From Symbioplanes lichenis (GTDB lineage: Bacteria > Actinomycetota > Actinomycetes > Mycobacteriales > Micromonosporaceae), in contig NZ_JAUZQD010000004.1 in the NCBI RefSeq assembly GCF_030709675.1, positions 124,001-188,000 of the forward strand: a stretch of DNA of 64,000 nucleotides. Reading direction: 5' to 3'. A model generated the notes under the pieces. That model was not told where the DNA came from. It saw nothing but the letters and a program-made list of their open reading frames with translations, and made no database searches. This document shows, in pieces, positions 7,826 through 16,985 of this stretch. Each line of letters begins with the position of its first letter. Within the stretch, counting starts at the first letter, position 1. Position numbers and translations under genes: made by a program.

Positions 7826-9232
7826 ATGTACGACGTGGAGCAATTGATCGGCGGGACGTGGTCCCCCGGCGGCTCGGGCCGCACTCTGACCGTTTTTGAT
7901 CCCTCCACCGGAGAGCCGGTCACGACCGTGCCGGCCTCGTCCGACGACGACGTCGCCACGGCGGTCCGCACGGCGCGCGAGGCGGCACCGGCCTGGGCCG
8001 CCACGGCTCCGGCCGCCCGCGCGTCGGCCCTGCACGCCGCCGCGAACGCCGTCGAGGCGGCCGCGGACGAGCTGGCCGATCTCATGCACGCCGAGATGGG
8101 CAAGCCCGCCGCGGACGCCAAGGACTCGATCCTCGCGGGCGTCGGAACCCTCCGGCAGTACGCCGAGCTGGGCCCCGTGCACCGCGGCCGCGCCCTGGCC
8201 GGCAACGACGAGGCGATCGACCTGATGGCGTACGGCCCCCGCGGTGTCGTGGCCGTCATCACCCCCTGGAACGACCCGGTCGCCGTCTCCTGCGGACTCC
8301 TCGGCGCGGCCCTGGTGACCGGCAACACGGTGGTCCACAAGCCCAGCGAGCGCACGCCCGCCGTGGGCCACCGGCTCGTCCAGCTCGTCGCCGGGCACTT
8401 CCCCGCCGGCGTGCTGGCCCTGGTCAACGGCGACGGCGAGGTGGGCGCGGCACTCGCGTCCTCGCCCGTGGACGTGGTCGCGCAGGTCGGCTCGACGGCC
8501 ACCGGGCGGTCGATCGCGGCGGCGTGCGCGAAGACCGGCGCCAAGGCTCTGCTGGAGAACGGCGGCAGCGACCCGCTGATCGTGGACGCCGACGTGGACC
8601 CGATCTGGGCGGCGCAGCAGGCGGCCACCGGCGCCTTCGCCAACTCCGGTCAGATCTGCGTGGCGGTCGAGCGGATCTACGTGCACCGCGACGTGGCCGG
8701 GCCGTTCCTGGCCGCCCTGGTCGACGAGGCGCAGGCGTGGGGCGACCGGATCGGCCCACTGGTCGACACCCGGCTCCGCGACGGCGTGCACGCCCAGGTC
8801 GGCGCGGCCGTCGCCGGGGGCGCCCAGGTACTCGCGGGCGGCTCGGTGCCCGGCGGCCCCGGCGCCTTCTACCCGCCGACCGTGCTCGCCGAGTGCACCG
8901 ACGACATGGCCGTCATGCGGGACGAGACCTTCGGGCCGGTGGCGCCCGTGGTGACCGTCGACTCCTTCGAAGAGGCGCTCAAGCGGGCGGCGGACTCCCC
9001 GTACGGGCTGGCCGCGACCGTGCTGACCGGCTCGATGAGCCACGCGCAGCAGGCCTGGCGGGAGCTGCCGGCGGGGACGGTCAAGGTCAACGCGGTCTTC
9101 GGCGGGGCGCCGGGCGGTGCCGCGCACCCGCGCCGCGGCAGCGGACAGGGCTTCGGGTACGGCCCCGAGCTGCTCGACGAGATGACCGTCACCAAGGCCG
9201 TGCACCTCGAGGCCCCGCCCACCGGTTGGTGA
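7826..9232 (+). CDS. NAD(P)-dependent aldehyde dehydrogenase
   Basis: A 468-residue aldehyde dehydrogenase-fold protein that would oxidise an aldehyde to the acid with NAD(P). It shows VVAVITPWNDPVA, the HKPSERTP cofactor segment, LLENGGSDP with the general-base Glu, and FANSGQICVAVERIYVH with the catalytic Cys. The C-terminus has TFGPVAPVV. The usual ELGG box reads ENGG here. The start at 7826 is taken because the ALDH N-terminus (YDVEQLIGGTW) follows immediately. The substrate is not evident. It is divergent from the heptose operon and convergent with the next gene. Confidence 0.9.
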   Translation: MYDVEQLIGGTWSPGGSGRTLTVFDPSTGEPVTTVPASSDDDVATAVRTAREAAPAWAATAPAARASALHAAANAVEAAADELADLMHAEMGKPAADAKDSILAGVGTLRQYAELGPVHRGRALAGNDEAIDLMAYGPRGVVAVITPWNDPVAVSCGLLGAALVTGNTVVHKPSERTPAVGHRLVQLVAGHFPAGVLALVNGDGEVGAALASSPVDVVAQVGSTATGRSIAAACAKTGAKALLENGGSDPLIVDADVDPIWAAQQAATGAFANSGQICVAVERIYVHRDVAGPFLAALVDEAQAWGDRIGPLVDTRLRDGVHAQVGAAVAGGAQVLAGGSVPGGPGAFYPPTVLAECTDDMAVMRDETFGPVAPVVTVDSFEEALKRAADSPYGLAATVLTGSMSHAQQAWRELPAGTVKVNAVFGGAPGGAAHPRRGSGQGFGYGPELLDEMTVTKAVHLEAPPTGW

Positions 9233-9244
9233 CAGGCTCCTCGA

Positions 9245-9331
9245 TCAGCCCTCGTTCCCGGGCCGGCTCTCGGAAGGGCGGGGCGGATGCCGGAGGGTCA
9301 GCCCTCGTTCGCCAGGCGGACGAGGGCTGAC
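9245..9331. repeat. Duplicated gene end and hairpin between convergent genes
   Basis: The last 12 bases of the GT2 gene on the minus strand (AACGAGGGCTGA, 9298-9309) recur 53 bases downstream (9245-9256). In addition, 9297-9331 forms a perfect inverted repeat with 12-bp arms (GTCAGCCCTCGT / ACGAGGGCTGAC) and an 11-base loop, lying over the C-terminal codons and stop of GT2. It may act as a terminator for the converging aldehyde dehydrogenase transcript. No T-run follows. Confidence 0.5.
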
Positions 9332-10155
9332 TCGATGTGCGAGGGCAGCGGCTGGCGCTCCCGGAGGGCCCACGGCAGCAGGCGGGCGGCGTCCGCGAGC
9401 GACCGGGGGTCGTCGCGCCACGCCGCGGCGGCGGTCCGGGCGACCACGGCCGGCGGGCGGCGCAGCATCGCGGTGAGCAACCGGTTGCGCGCCTCGAGCC
9501 GGCGCCGGGCCCGCGGGTCGCGCCCCTCGGACAGCGGCACGTGGCGCACGGTCAACCGGGGGACGTAACTCAGGTGACGGCCGGCGGCGGCCAGGTCCAC
9601 GGCCAGCAGCGCCTCCTCGCCGTACACGCGCAGTTGCGGGCGGAAGCCCCCGGCCGCGAGGAAGTCGTCCCGCCGGACCGCCACCGAGCAGGCCAGGAAG
9701 CCCAGGATCGCCGGACCGGGAGCCCCGGACGGGGTGCCGAGCGGGGCACGGGCCTGGGCGGTGGAGACCGGGTCCTCCCGCTGCTCCGGACCGGCGAGCA
9801 CCCGGGCGGCGAGCAGACCGGCCCGCGGGTGCGTCCGGAACAGCTCGGCGACCCCGGCGAGGGATCCGGGCTCCCACCACGAGTCGTCGTCGGCGAAGGC
9901 CACGTACGGGGTCCGGGCCAGCTCGGCGCCGGCCGTCCGCGCGGCCGCGGCGCGGTTCTCCCCCAGCGGCACCACGGTCACGTGCGGGAACGCCCGGGCG
10001 ATCGCCTCCGGGCTGCCGTCGTCCGAGCCGTTGTCGACCACGATCACCTCGGCGGCGTGCCGGGGCAGGGTGTCCAGGAGCCGCTCCCGGCGGTTGCGGG
10101 TGGCGACCACCACGGTCACGTCGCGGGTCTCGTACGGGATCGGGGGTCGCGTCAT
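9298..10155 (-). CDS. Glycosyltransferase family 2
   Basis: A 285-residue GT2 protein. It has VTVVVATRNRRE at the start, EVIVVDNGSDDGSPE, and the catalytic DDDSWWEPG loop (about 93-101) that coordinates the metal-nucleotide donor. No transmembrane segments are evident, so it is probably cytosolic. It transcribes away from the STAS-HATPase gene at 10279 and converges on the aldehyde dehydrogenase. Acceptor unknown; it may serve the nearby glycan operon. Confidence 0.87.
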   Translation of the reverse strand: MTRPPIPYETRDVTVVVATRNRRERLLDTLPRHAAEVIVVDNGSDDGSPEAIARAFPHVTVVPLGENRAAAARTAGAELARTPYVAFADDDSWWEPGSLAGVAELFRTHPRAGLLAARVLAGPEQREDPVSTAQARAPLGTPSGAPGPAILGFLACSVAVRRDDFLAAGGFRPQLRVYGEEALLAVDLAAAGRHLSYVPRLTVRHVPLSEGRDPRARRRLEARNRLLTAMLRRPPAVVARTAAAAWRDDPRSLADAARLLPWALRERQPLPSHIESALVRLANEG

Positions 10156-10278
10156 GGCGCCCGCCTTACCCCTTCCGCGCCGCTTCCACCCGTCTTCGTA
10201 CGGGTGACGCCGGTCCCTTCGAGGCCGTCATCTCCCGCGGGATCGCGCCGCCGGTCGCCCGAGGGGGACAATGGAGCC

Positions 10279-11010
10279 ATGTCCGAGGTCCGAGCCGAGG
10301 TCGAGCCGATGGGGCGGCACCTGGTGGTCCGCCTCACCGGTGAGCTGACCGTCGCGACCGCGCCGGCGGTGCGCACGGCCCTGACCAAGTGCCTGGCCGA
10401 GCAGCCCGACGCGCTGGTGGCCGATCTCTCCGGGCTGACGGTGCCCGAGCCGCACGCGCTGACGGTCTTCCGGGCGGTGACGTATCAGGCGGCCCTGTGG
10501 CCGGGCACGCCGATGTTGCTCTGCGTCCCCGACCCGGTCCTGGTCACCCAGCTGCGCAACGGCGGTTACGGCCGGCGGCGGCTCTTCGCGACCGTGGCGG
10601 AGGCCCTGGCCGTGCCTTCGGCACCACGTCTGGCTTCGATCAGCGACATCATCCTGCCGGTCTCCGGCGCCTCCCGTCAGGCCCGGCAGGTCGTGACCGC
10701 CGCGTGCGAGCGGTGGGAGCTGCCCCATCTCGCCGCCCCGGCCTCCCTGGTGGCCGGGGAGCTGGTGACCAACGCGGCGGTGCACGCACGCACGCTGGCG
10801 GACCTGCGCCTGACCCGGGGCCACCGCTATCTCATGATCGCCGTGCGCGACGGCAGCACCGCCCCGCCCCGGGCATCGACCACGCCGTCCCCCGACCCCG
10901 CCGCGCCGCGCGGCCTGCTCCTGGTCGAGTCGGTGGCGCACCGCTGGGGCACGCTGCCCGCCCTGGGCGGCAAGGTGGTGTGGGCGACCCTGCAGTACGA
11001 GGCGCCCTGA
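10279..11010 (+). CDS. STAS domain fused to HATPase (anti-anti-sigma/anti-sigma-like), copy 1
   Basis: A 243-residue fusion. Residues 5-110 are a STAS domain, as in anti-anti-sigma factors, but the phosphorylatable Ser/Thr loop is replaced by VPEPHAL (55-61). Residues 125-243 are a GHKL ATPase like RsbW/SpoIIAB: the N-box ELVTNAAVHA (161-170), the G1-type VRDGS (189-193), and a C-terminal KVVWATL. One chain therefore carries both halves of a partner switch. The paralogue at 16263 has the same architecture. The role is inferred: binding a sigma or STAS partner in the neighbouring island. Confidence 0.82.
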   Translation: MSEVRAEVEPMGRHLVVRLTGELTVATAPAVRTALTKCLAEQPDALVADLSGLTVPEPHALTVFRAVTYQAALWPGTPMLLCVPDPVLVTQLRNGGYGRRRLFATVAEALAVPSAPRLASISDIILPVSGASRQARQVVTAACERWELPHLAAPASLVAGELVTNAAVHARTLADLRLTRGHRYLMIAVRDGSTAPPRASTTPSPDPAAPRGLLLVESVAHRWGTLPALGGKVVWATLQYEAP

Positions 11011-11016
11011 CGGCGG

Positions 11017-12858
11017 TCAGGCCTCGGCGGGGGTCATGACCACGACGGCCCCGGTGGTGCCCGACGTGGGGTCCAGCAGCGGGGTGCACGCGACCGTGAC
11101 CCGCACGGGACGGCCCCGCCGGTTGACGGCTTCCACGGTGACCTGCTCCTGCACGGAGTCGCCGCTGAGCACCGAGCGCAGCAGCGGGCGCAGGCCGTCG
11201 GTGGGCAGGCCCATGTCGAGGTTGAGGAAGTGCTCCCCCAGCGCCTCGTTCTCCCGCAGCCCCCACAGGTCCTCGGCGGTGCGGTTCCAGGCCTGCACCC
11301 GCAGGCCCGCGTCGACGACGGCCACGCCGGCCGGCAGGCTGGTGAGCAGGGCCTGCAGGAAGGCCTTGGTGGTGTCCAGCTCCGCCGTGCGGTCGCGCAG
11401 GGCGTTGTTGATCGTCTGCAGCTCGTCGTTCGTGGACTGGAGCTCCTCGTTGGTGGTCTCCAGCTCTTCGTTGGTCGACTGGAGCTCCTCGTTCGTGGTC
11501 TCCAGCTCCTCGACGCTCGACTGGAGCTCCTCGTTGGTGGTCTCCAGCTCCTCGTTCGTGGACTGCAGCTCCTCGTGGGCCGTCTCGGCCTGCCGGGTCG
11601 CCATGTCGAGGTCCGATTTGAGCTGCCGGGCCTCCGTGCGGTCCTGGAAGACCAGCGCGACCCCCAGCAGGCTCGCGTCCGGGCCGGTCAGCGGGTTGAC
11701 GTCCACCCGCAGGACCACCGCCTCGGTCTCCGAGCGGGAGAACTCGACGTCCGGCACCCGGACCGTGCGCCGCTCCACCTGCGCCTGGTCGATGTAGCCG
11801 CGCAGCTCGGCCGGGCGATAGGACAGCTCGAGGTCCCGGAACGGGCGGCCCACGTCGCGGGTGGACACGCCCAGCAGGCTCTCGGCCCGCCGGTTGCTCA
11901 GCGCGACCAGGCCGTCGGCGGTCACCACGACCTGCGCCACGGGACAGGTCGCGAACGCCTCGTCGCGCAGCCTGTCCAGGCCGAGCAACTCGGCCCCGGC
12001 CGCCGCCACCGCCCGCTGCGCCACCGGGGGTGCCGGGCGCACGACCGCCGCCGGCTTCTTCCGGAAGATCCGTCGCTTGAGGTCCGCCGGCGCGAAGGTG
12101 TCGCTGTGGCTGAGCAGCATCTCGGCCTTGCCCAGGAAGAGCACCCCGGCGTCGGCGAGGGCGAAGTGCAGCCGCGACAGGATCCGCGCCTGGGCCTCGG
12201 CGTTGAAGTACATCAGCGTGTTGCGGCAGGTGAGCAGGTCCACCCGGGAGATCGGGGCGTCCTGCATGAGGTCGTTGCGACCGAAGATCACCGACCGGCG
12301 CAGGTCCTTGCGGAAGACGTAGCGTCCGCCGGTGAACTCGAAGTAGCGCTGCACCAGCTCGTCCGGCATCCCGGCGATCTGCTTGTCGGTGTAGGCGGCG
12401 AGCCGCGCCTCGGCCAGCGCCTCCTCGTCGACGTCGGTGGCGTAGATCTTGACCCGGTCCCGGAAGGCCTCGGGGCCGAGCTGCTCGGCCAGCACGATCG
12501 CGATCGTGTAGGCCTCCTCGCCCGAGGCGCAGCCCGCGCTCCAGACCCGGATCGGCGCCTGGGGGTCGCGGCCCGCCAGCAGCTGGGGCACCACGTGCTC
12601 GCGCAGGTGGTCCCACGCGTCCGGGTCGCGGAAGAAGCCCGTCACATTGATCAGGATGGTGTTGAACAGGGCCGTGAACTCGTCCGGGTGGACCTGCAGG
12701 AAGTCCAGGTAGTCGCCGAAGGTCTCGAGGTCGACCTGGGTCATCCGGCGGGTGACCCGGCGCATGAGGCTCGCCCGTTTGTAGCCGCCGAAGTCGAAGC
12801 CGCGGGCCTCCTTCAGATAGGCCAGCAGCGCCTCGAACTGCACGTCGTCCGATGTCAC
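11017..12858 (-). CDS. CheR methyltransferase-PAS-coiled coil-PAS signalling protein, copy 1
   Basis: A 613-residue protein. The N-terminal ~260 residues are a CheR-type glutamate methyltransferase: a GFDFGGYKRASLMRRV helix, NVTGFFRDPDAW, the SAM motif GCASGEEAY, and the DLLTCRNTLMYF segment. A PAS domain follows (about 305-410), then a long heptad coiled coil made of repeated EELETTNEELQS units, then a second PAS domain. The coiled coil is the signalling helix seen in CheB-CheR-PAS proteins. The GTG start at 12858 is needed to include the CheR N-terminal helix. It is divergent from the stand-alone CheB with 54 bases between. No receptor gene is in the window, so the methylation target is unknown. 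Confidence 0.88.
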   Translation of the reverse strand: MTSDDVQFEALLAYLKEARGFDFGGYKRASLMRRVTRRMTQVDLETFGDYLDFLQVHPDEFTALFNTILINVTGFFRDPDAWDHLREHVVPQLLAGRDPQAPIRVWSAGCASGEEAYTIAIVLAEQLGPEAFRDRVKIYATDVDEEALAEARLAAYTDKQIAGMPDELVQRYFEFTGGRYVFRKDLRRSVIFGRNDLMQDAPISRVDLLTCRNTLMYFNAEAQARILSRLHFALADAGVLFLGKAEMLLSHSDTFAPADLKRRIFRKKPAAVVRPAPPVAQRAVAAAGAELLGLDRLRDEAFATCPVAQVVVTADGLVALSNRRAESLLGVSTRDVGRPFRDLELSYRPAELRGYIDQAQVERRTVRVPDVEFSRSETEAVVLRVDVNPLTGPDASLLGVALVFQDRTEARQLKSDLDMATRQAETAHEELQSTNEELETTNEELQSSVEELETTNEELQSTNEELETTNEELQSTNDELQTINNALRDRTAELDTTKAFLQALLTSLPAGVAVVDAGLRVQAWNRTAEDLWGLRENEALGEHFLNLDMGLPTDGLRPLLRSVLSGDSVQEQVTVEAVNRRGRPVRVTVACTPLLDPTSGTTGAVVVMTPAEA

Positions 12859-12912
12859 CCGATTACCGTACCGGCAGGTTTGGGTTCGGCCGACGAGGGC
12901 ATGCGCTGATCC

Positions 12913-13929
12913 GTGCCGCGAACCGGGAACGATCGGCGGGACCTCGTCGTGCTCGGCGCCTCCGCCGGGGGCGTCGAGGCGCTGCGCGAGGTCGTCGCCG
13001 GTCTGCCCGCGGCCCTGCCCGCGGCGGTCCTCGTCGTCCTGCACACCCCCGCGGGTTACGAGAGCGCCCTCGCCGCGGTCCTGAACCGCTGCGGGCCCCT
13101 GCGCGCCGAGACGGCCCGGCACGGCGCCCCGCTGGTCCCCGGGCGCATCTATGTCGCGGCACCCGATCATCACCTGCTGGTCCGGCACAACCGCATGCTG
13201 CTCAGCCGCGCGCCGAAGCAGAACCGGGTGCGCCCGGCCGTCGACGCCCTGTTCCGCAGCGCCGCGCGGTGGCACGGGGACCGTACGGTGGCGGTGGTGT
13301 TGTCCGGCACCCTCGACGACGGGGCCGCGGGCCTCGCCGCCGTGGACGCCGCCGGTGGCGCCTGTCTCGTGCAGGACCCGGCCGACGCGATGTTCCCGGG
13401 CATGCCCGAAGCCGCGCTCGCGGTCGTGTCCGGCGCCGAGGCCTGCCCGGCGAGCGCTCTCGCCGGGCGCATCGAGGCGCTGGTGGCCGAGCCGCTCACC
13501 GAGCCGGCCGGCCCGTTCACCGACCCCGATCTCGTCGTGGAGACCGACATGGCCGAGAACCTCCCGCTCACCCCGCCGCGCGACTCCCCCGGGGTCCCGG
13601 TGGCCATCAGCTGCCCGGACTGCACCGGCGGCATGAACCAGGTCCAGATCGGCGCGGCGCTGCACTACACCTGCCACATCGGTCACGTGTGGTCGCCGCA
13701 GACCCTGCTGGCCGCTCAGCGCGACAAAGTGGAGCAGGCTCTGTGGACGGCGGTCAGCATGCTGGAGGAGCAGGCGAAGATCCATGACGAACTCGCGGTG
13801 CGCGCGGCGGCCGGGGCCCGGGGCGCCCTCGTCGAGAGTCACCAGACGGCCAGCGCGCGGGAGATCCGCACGGCGGCCGGGATCATCCGTAAGCACTTCC
13901 CGGAGTTCATGCCCTCCGCCCCGGTCTGA
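12913..13929 (+). CDS. Stand-alone CheB methylesterase with zinc-ribbon-like tail
   Basis: A 338-residue protein with a CheB esterase/amidase domain but no receiver domain. The catalytic triad is visible: Ser17 in GASAGG, His44 in LHTP and Asp136 in SGTLDDG. After residue 230 comes a CPDC...CHIGH arrangement (C234, C237, C254, H258) that could bind zinc, then helices. It should remove methyl groups or deamidate residues on a partner modified by CheR. It starts with GTG and is divergent from CheR-PAS copy 1. Lack of a receiver means control must come from elsewhere, perhaps from the CheR-PAS proteins. Confidence 0.88.
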   Translation: MPRTGNDRRDLVVLGASAGGVEALREVVAGLPAALPAAVLVVLHTPAGYESALAAVLNRCGPLRAETARHGAPLVPGRIYVAAPDHHLLVRHNRMLLSRAPKQNRVRPAVDALFRSAARWHGDRTVAVVLSGTLDDGAAGLAAVDAAGGACLVQDPADAMFPGMPEAALAVVSGAEACPASALAGRIEALVAEPLTEPAGPFTDPDLVVETDMAENLPLTPPRDSPGVPVAISCPDCTGGMNQVQIGAALHYTCHIGHVWSPQTLLAAQRDKVEQALWTAVSMLEEQAKIHDELAVRAAAGARGALVESHQTASAREIRTAAGIIRKHFPEFMPSAPV

Positions 13930-13938
13930 CCGGCCCGG

Positions 13939-14325
13939 TCAGACCTGCTCCTCGGCGGCGAGCCGCCGGGCCTCCGCCGCCCGGTCGCGGTGCCGCCGGG
14001 CCTCCCGCTCGTGTTCCGCCGCCCGGCCGGGCACCCGCCGCGCGGCGTCGTCGTGCATCGCGGCGGCGAGGTCATGACTGACGGCGGCGTCCAGATGCGC
14101 CCGGGCGGCGCGGGCGGCGCTCTCCCGCGCCCGCTCCCGGGCCAGCGCCAGCGTGCTCGCGTCCGTCACCGGTTCCGGGTCCTCCCCCGCCAGCGCGGAG
14201 TCCAAGTAGTCCTGCAGCTCGGCGGCACGCCGGCGCGCCTCGGCCGCCCGGCGCGCCGCCTCCTCCCGGCGTGCCTCGGCCTCGGCGCTCAACCGGTCGA
14301 AGCCGGGTCCCTGCTGCTCCACCAT
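13939..14325 (-). CDS. Alanine-rich coiled-coil protein of unknown function
   Basis: A 128-residue hydrophilic protein rich in Ala, Arg and Glu. Two long helical stretches (about 12-50 and 65-126) show heptad-like spacing. There is no signal peptide or membrane segment. It lies tail-to-tail with cheB (9-base gap) and head-to-head with CheR-PAS copy 2. It could be a scaffold or partner for the CheR coiled coils; that is a guess from position. I do not recognise a family. Confidence 0.6.
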   Translation of the reverse strand: MVEQQGPGFDRLSAEAEARREEAARRAAEARRRAAELQDYLDSALAGEDPEPVTDASTLALARERARESAARAARAHLDAAVSHDLAAAMHDDAARRVPGRAAEHEREARRHRDRAAEARRLAAEEQV

Positions 14326-14433
14326 GGGGCCATCGTCCCACCGGCGGGAACCGGCGGGCAGTCCCCGGCCCTGGCCGGGCGGGCGCCCCGGTGCCGTAAC
14401 CTGGCCGGGGCACACCGGGCGGAAAGGCGAGGC

Positions 14434-16266
14434 ATGGGCGAGGCGGACCAGCAGTTCGAGGAGCTCATCGGCCACCTGCACGAGACCCGCGGCTTCGACT
14501 TCACCGGCTACAAGCGCTCGAGCCTGATGCGGCGGGTGCAACGACGGATGTCGCAGGTGCGAATCGCCGGATACGGGGAATACCTCGAGTTCCTCCAGGC
14601 CCGCCCGGACGAGTTCACGGCATTGTTCAACACCATTCTGATCAATGTCACCTCGTTCTTCCGCGACCCGGAGGCCTGGGACCATCTGCGGCGGGAGGTG
14701 CTCGAACCGATGCTGGCGGCCAAGCCGGCGGACGCGCCGCTGCGGGTCTGGACGGCGGGGTGCGCCTCCGGCGAGGAGGCCTACACGGTGGCGATGCTGC
14801 TGAGCGAGATCCTCGGCCCCGAGGACCTGCACCGGCGAGTCAAGATCTACGCCACCGACGTGGACGACGAACAGCTGGCCGAGGCGCGGCACGCGGTCTA
14901 CGACGAGCGCGCCCTCGCCGGGGTGCCACCGGAGCTGGCGGAGCGCTACTTCGAACCCACCGGCCGGCGCTTCCGGGTCCGCCGCGACCTGCGGCGTTCG
15001 GTCATCTTCGGCCGCAACGACCTGGTGCAGAACGCCCCCATCCCCCGGATCGACCTGCTGACGTGCCGCAACACCATGATGTACTTCACCGCCGACACGC
15101 AGGCCCGCGTCCTCGCCCGCTTCCACTTCGCCCTCGCGCCGCACGGAGCGCTGTTCCTCGGGCGGGCCGAAACCCTGCGCGGCCACGCCGGCACGTTCCA
15201 GCCGATCGACAACCGGCACCGGATGTTCCGCAAGTCCACCGGACCGCTGCCGCCCTACCCCGCGCCGCCCGCACCGGGCGCCGCCGCCGCGAGCGGCCCC
15301 GCCCGGGCCGCGCTCGCCGAGCTGGCCGACGCCGCGCTGCGAGCCGGTCCCGTCGCGCAGGTCGTCATCACCGCCGACGGCCTCGTGGCCCTGAGCAACA
15401 AGCGGGCCGAGAGCCTGCTGGGGGTGTCCCCCCGCGACACCGGGAGGCCCTTCGGCGACCTCGGCCTGGCGCACCGGCCCGTCGAGCTGGGCGCCCCCAT
15501 CGCCCAGGCCCGCCGGGAGCGGCGCACGGTGCACGTCCCGGACGTGGAGCTGCGGCGGGCGGCGGGCGGCAGCGTCTTCCTCGACGTGCACGTGGCGCCG
15601 CTGCTGACGGACGACGGCGGCATCCTCGGTGTCACCCTCGTCTTCCAGGACGTCAGCGCCGCGCGTCGGCTGCGCGAGGAACTGGAGCTGGCCCACGTCA
15701 CGCTGGAGACCGCGTACGAGGAACTCCGGGCCGGCCACGAGGAGCTGGAGACGACCAACGAGGAGCTCCAGGCCACGATCGAGGAGCTGGAGACCACGAA
15801 CGAGGAGCTCCAGACCGTCAACGAGGAGCTGGAACTCGCCAACCAGGACCTGCGCAGCAGCAACGACGAGCTGCAGGCCGGCAACGCCCGGCTGCGGGTG
15901 GGCGCCGGCGAGCGCGACGCCTCCAGCGCCTTCCTCGCCTCCGTGCTCGCCCATCTGCGGCAGGCCGTCGTGGTCGTCGATCCGGGCCTGCGGGTGCGGG
16001 CCTGGAACAACCAGGCGACGGACCTGTGGGGCCTGCGCCCGGACGAGGTGACCGGGCAGCGTCTGCCCGAGCTCGACTGCGGCCTGCCGGTTCACCTGCT
16101 CGAGCCGTTGATCTCGCGGGCCCTCACCGGCGACCATGGAGACGGCCCCGCGGTGCTCGAGGCGATCGACCGGCACGGCCGGACGGTCGCCCTGCGGACC
16201 GTCTGCACTCCCCTGCCGCCCGGCAGCCTGCCGGGCGGCGCGATCATCGTGATGGAGAGCTCATGA
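14434..16266 (+). CDS. CheR methyltransferase-PAS-coiled coil-PAS signalling protein, copy 2
   Basis: A 610-residue paralogue of the gene at 11017. CheR spans about 5-260, with the SAM motif GCASGEEAY (109-117) and DLLTCRNTMMYF. The first PAS domain (about 300-405) includes VALSNKRAESLLGVS. A shorter signalling coiled coil with EELETTNEELQ units is followed by a second PAS domain. A GGAAAGG ribosome site precedes ATG 14434. Its stop overlaps the start of the second STAS-HATPase gene as ATGA, so the sensor/methyltransferase and the anti-sigma-like protein are co-translated. That coupling is the best direct link between the two halves of this island. Confidence 0.88.
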   Translation: MGEADQQFEELIGHLHETRGFDFTGYKRSSLMRRVQRRMSQVRIAGYGEYLEFLQARPDEFTALFNTILINVTSFFRDPEAWDHLRREVLEPMLAAKPADAPLRVWTAGCASGEEAYTVAMLLSEILGPEDLHRRVKIYATDVDDEQLAEARHAVYDERALAGVPPELAERYFEPTGRRFRVRRDLRRSVIFGRNDLVQNAPIPRIDLLTCRNTMMYFTADTQARVLARFHFALAPHGALFLGRAETLRGHAGTFQPIDNRHRMFRKSTGPLPPYPAPPAPGAAAASGPARAALAELADAALRAGPVAQVVITADGLVALSNKRAESLLGVSPRDTGRPFGDLGLAHRPVELGAPIAQARRERRTVHVPDVELRRAAGGSVFLDVHVAPLLTDDGGILGVTLVFQDVSAARRLREELELAHVTLETAYEELRAGHEELETTNEELQATIEELETTNEELQTVNEELELANQDLRSSNDELQAGNARLRVGAGERDASSAFLASVLAHLRQAVVVVDPGLRVRAWNNQATDLWGLRPDEVTGQRLPELDCGLPVHLLEPLISRALTGDHGDGPAVLEAIDRHGRTVALRTVCTPLPPGSLPGGAIIVMESS

Positions 16267-16985
16267 CGGCGGAGGATCTGACCTGGAGCGCCGACGACCG
16301 CGCCGGCCGCACGGTGATGGCGTTGCGCGGCACGCTCACCCTGCGGGACACCGGCCGGCTCCGCACCGCGCTGCTGAAACGGCTGGCCGAGCAGCCGTCC
16401 GCCCTGCTCGTGGATCTGGCCGAGGTCCACGTGCCCGAGGCGAAGGCGCTGGCCGTCTTTACGGCGGTCGTGCAGCAGGCCGCCACCTGGCCCGGAACGC
16501 CGGTACTGCTGTGCGCGCCCGGTCCCGGGGTGGCCGAGGCCCTGGCCGGCGGCGGGTACGGGCGGCTCACCGTCTGCGCCAGCGTGGCGGCGGCCCTGGC
16601 GGGCCTGGACACCGGGCGGGACGCCCTGCCGATGCTCGCCGATCAGCTGCTGCCCGTCTCGGGGGCGTCCCGGCACGCCCGGGACATGGTGACCGAGGCG
16701 TGCGCGCGCTGGTCGCTGCCGCACCTGGCCGGCCCGGCCAGCCTGGTGGTCAGCGAGCTGGTCGCCAACGTCATCGACCATGCCGGCACGATCATGACGC
16801 TGCGGATCTCGCACCGCGGCCGCTACCTGCACCTGGCCGTCCGCGACGGCTCACCGGTCGCGCCGGAGAAGACCTCGCGGCCCGGCCCCTCCGGGCTCGG
16901 GATGGTCGAGGCCCTCGCCACGCACTGGGGCTGGCTGCCGACCCGCGACGGCAAGGTCGTGTGGGCGACTCTCGCGAAGGACTAG
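16263..16985 (+). CDS. STAS domain fused to HATPase, copy 2
   Basis: A 240-residue paralogue of the protein at 10279. The STAS part (5-110) again lacks the phosphorylatable serine: the loop reads VPEAKAL (57-63). The ATPase part has the N-box SELVANVIDHA (164-174), VRDGS and a C-terminal KVVWATL. The ATG overlaps the stop of CheR-PAS copy 2. The gene is convergent with the sigma factor gene, and the two stop codons share the four bases CTAG (16982-16985). It is inferred to sequester or release that sigma factor. Confidence 0.83.
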   Translation: MTAEDLTWSADDRAGRTVMALRGTLTLRDTGRLRTALLKRLAEQPSALLVDLAEVHVPEAKALAVFTAVVQQAATWPGTPVLLCAPGPGVAEALAGGGYGRLTVCASVAAALAGLDTGRDALPMLADQLLPVSGASRHARDMVTEACARWSLPHLAGPASLVVSELVANVIDHAGTIMTLRISHRGRYLHLAVRDGSPVAPEKTSRPGPSGLGMVEALATHWGWLPTRDGKVVWATLAKD

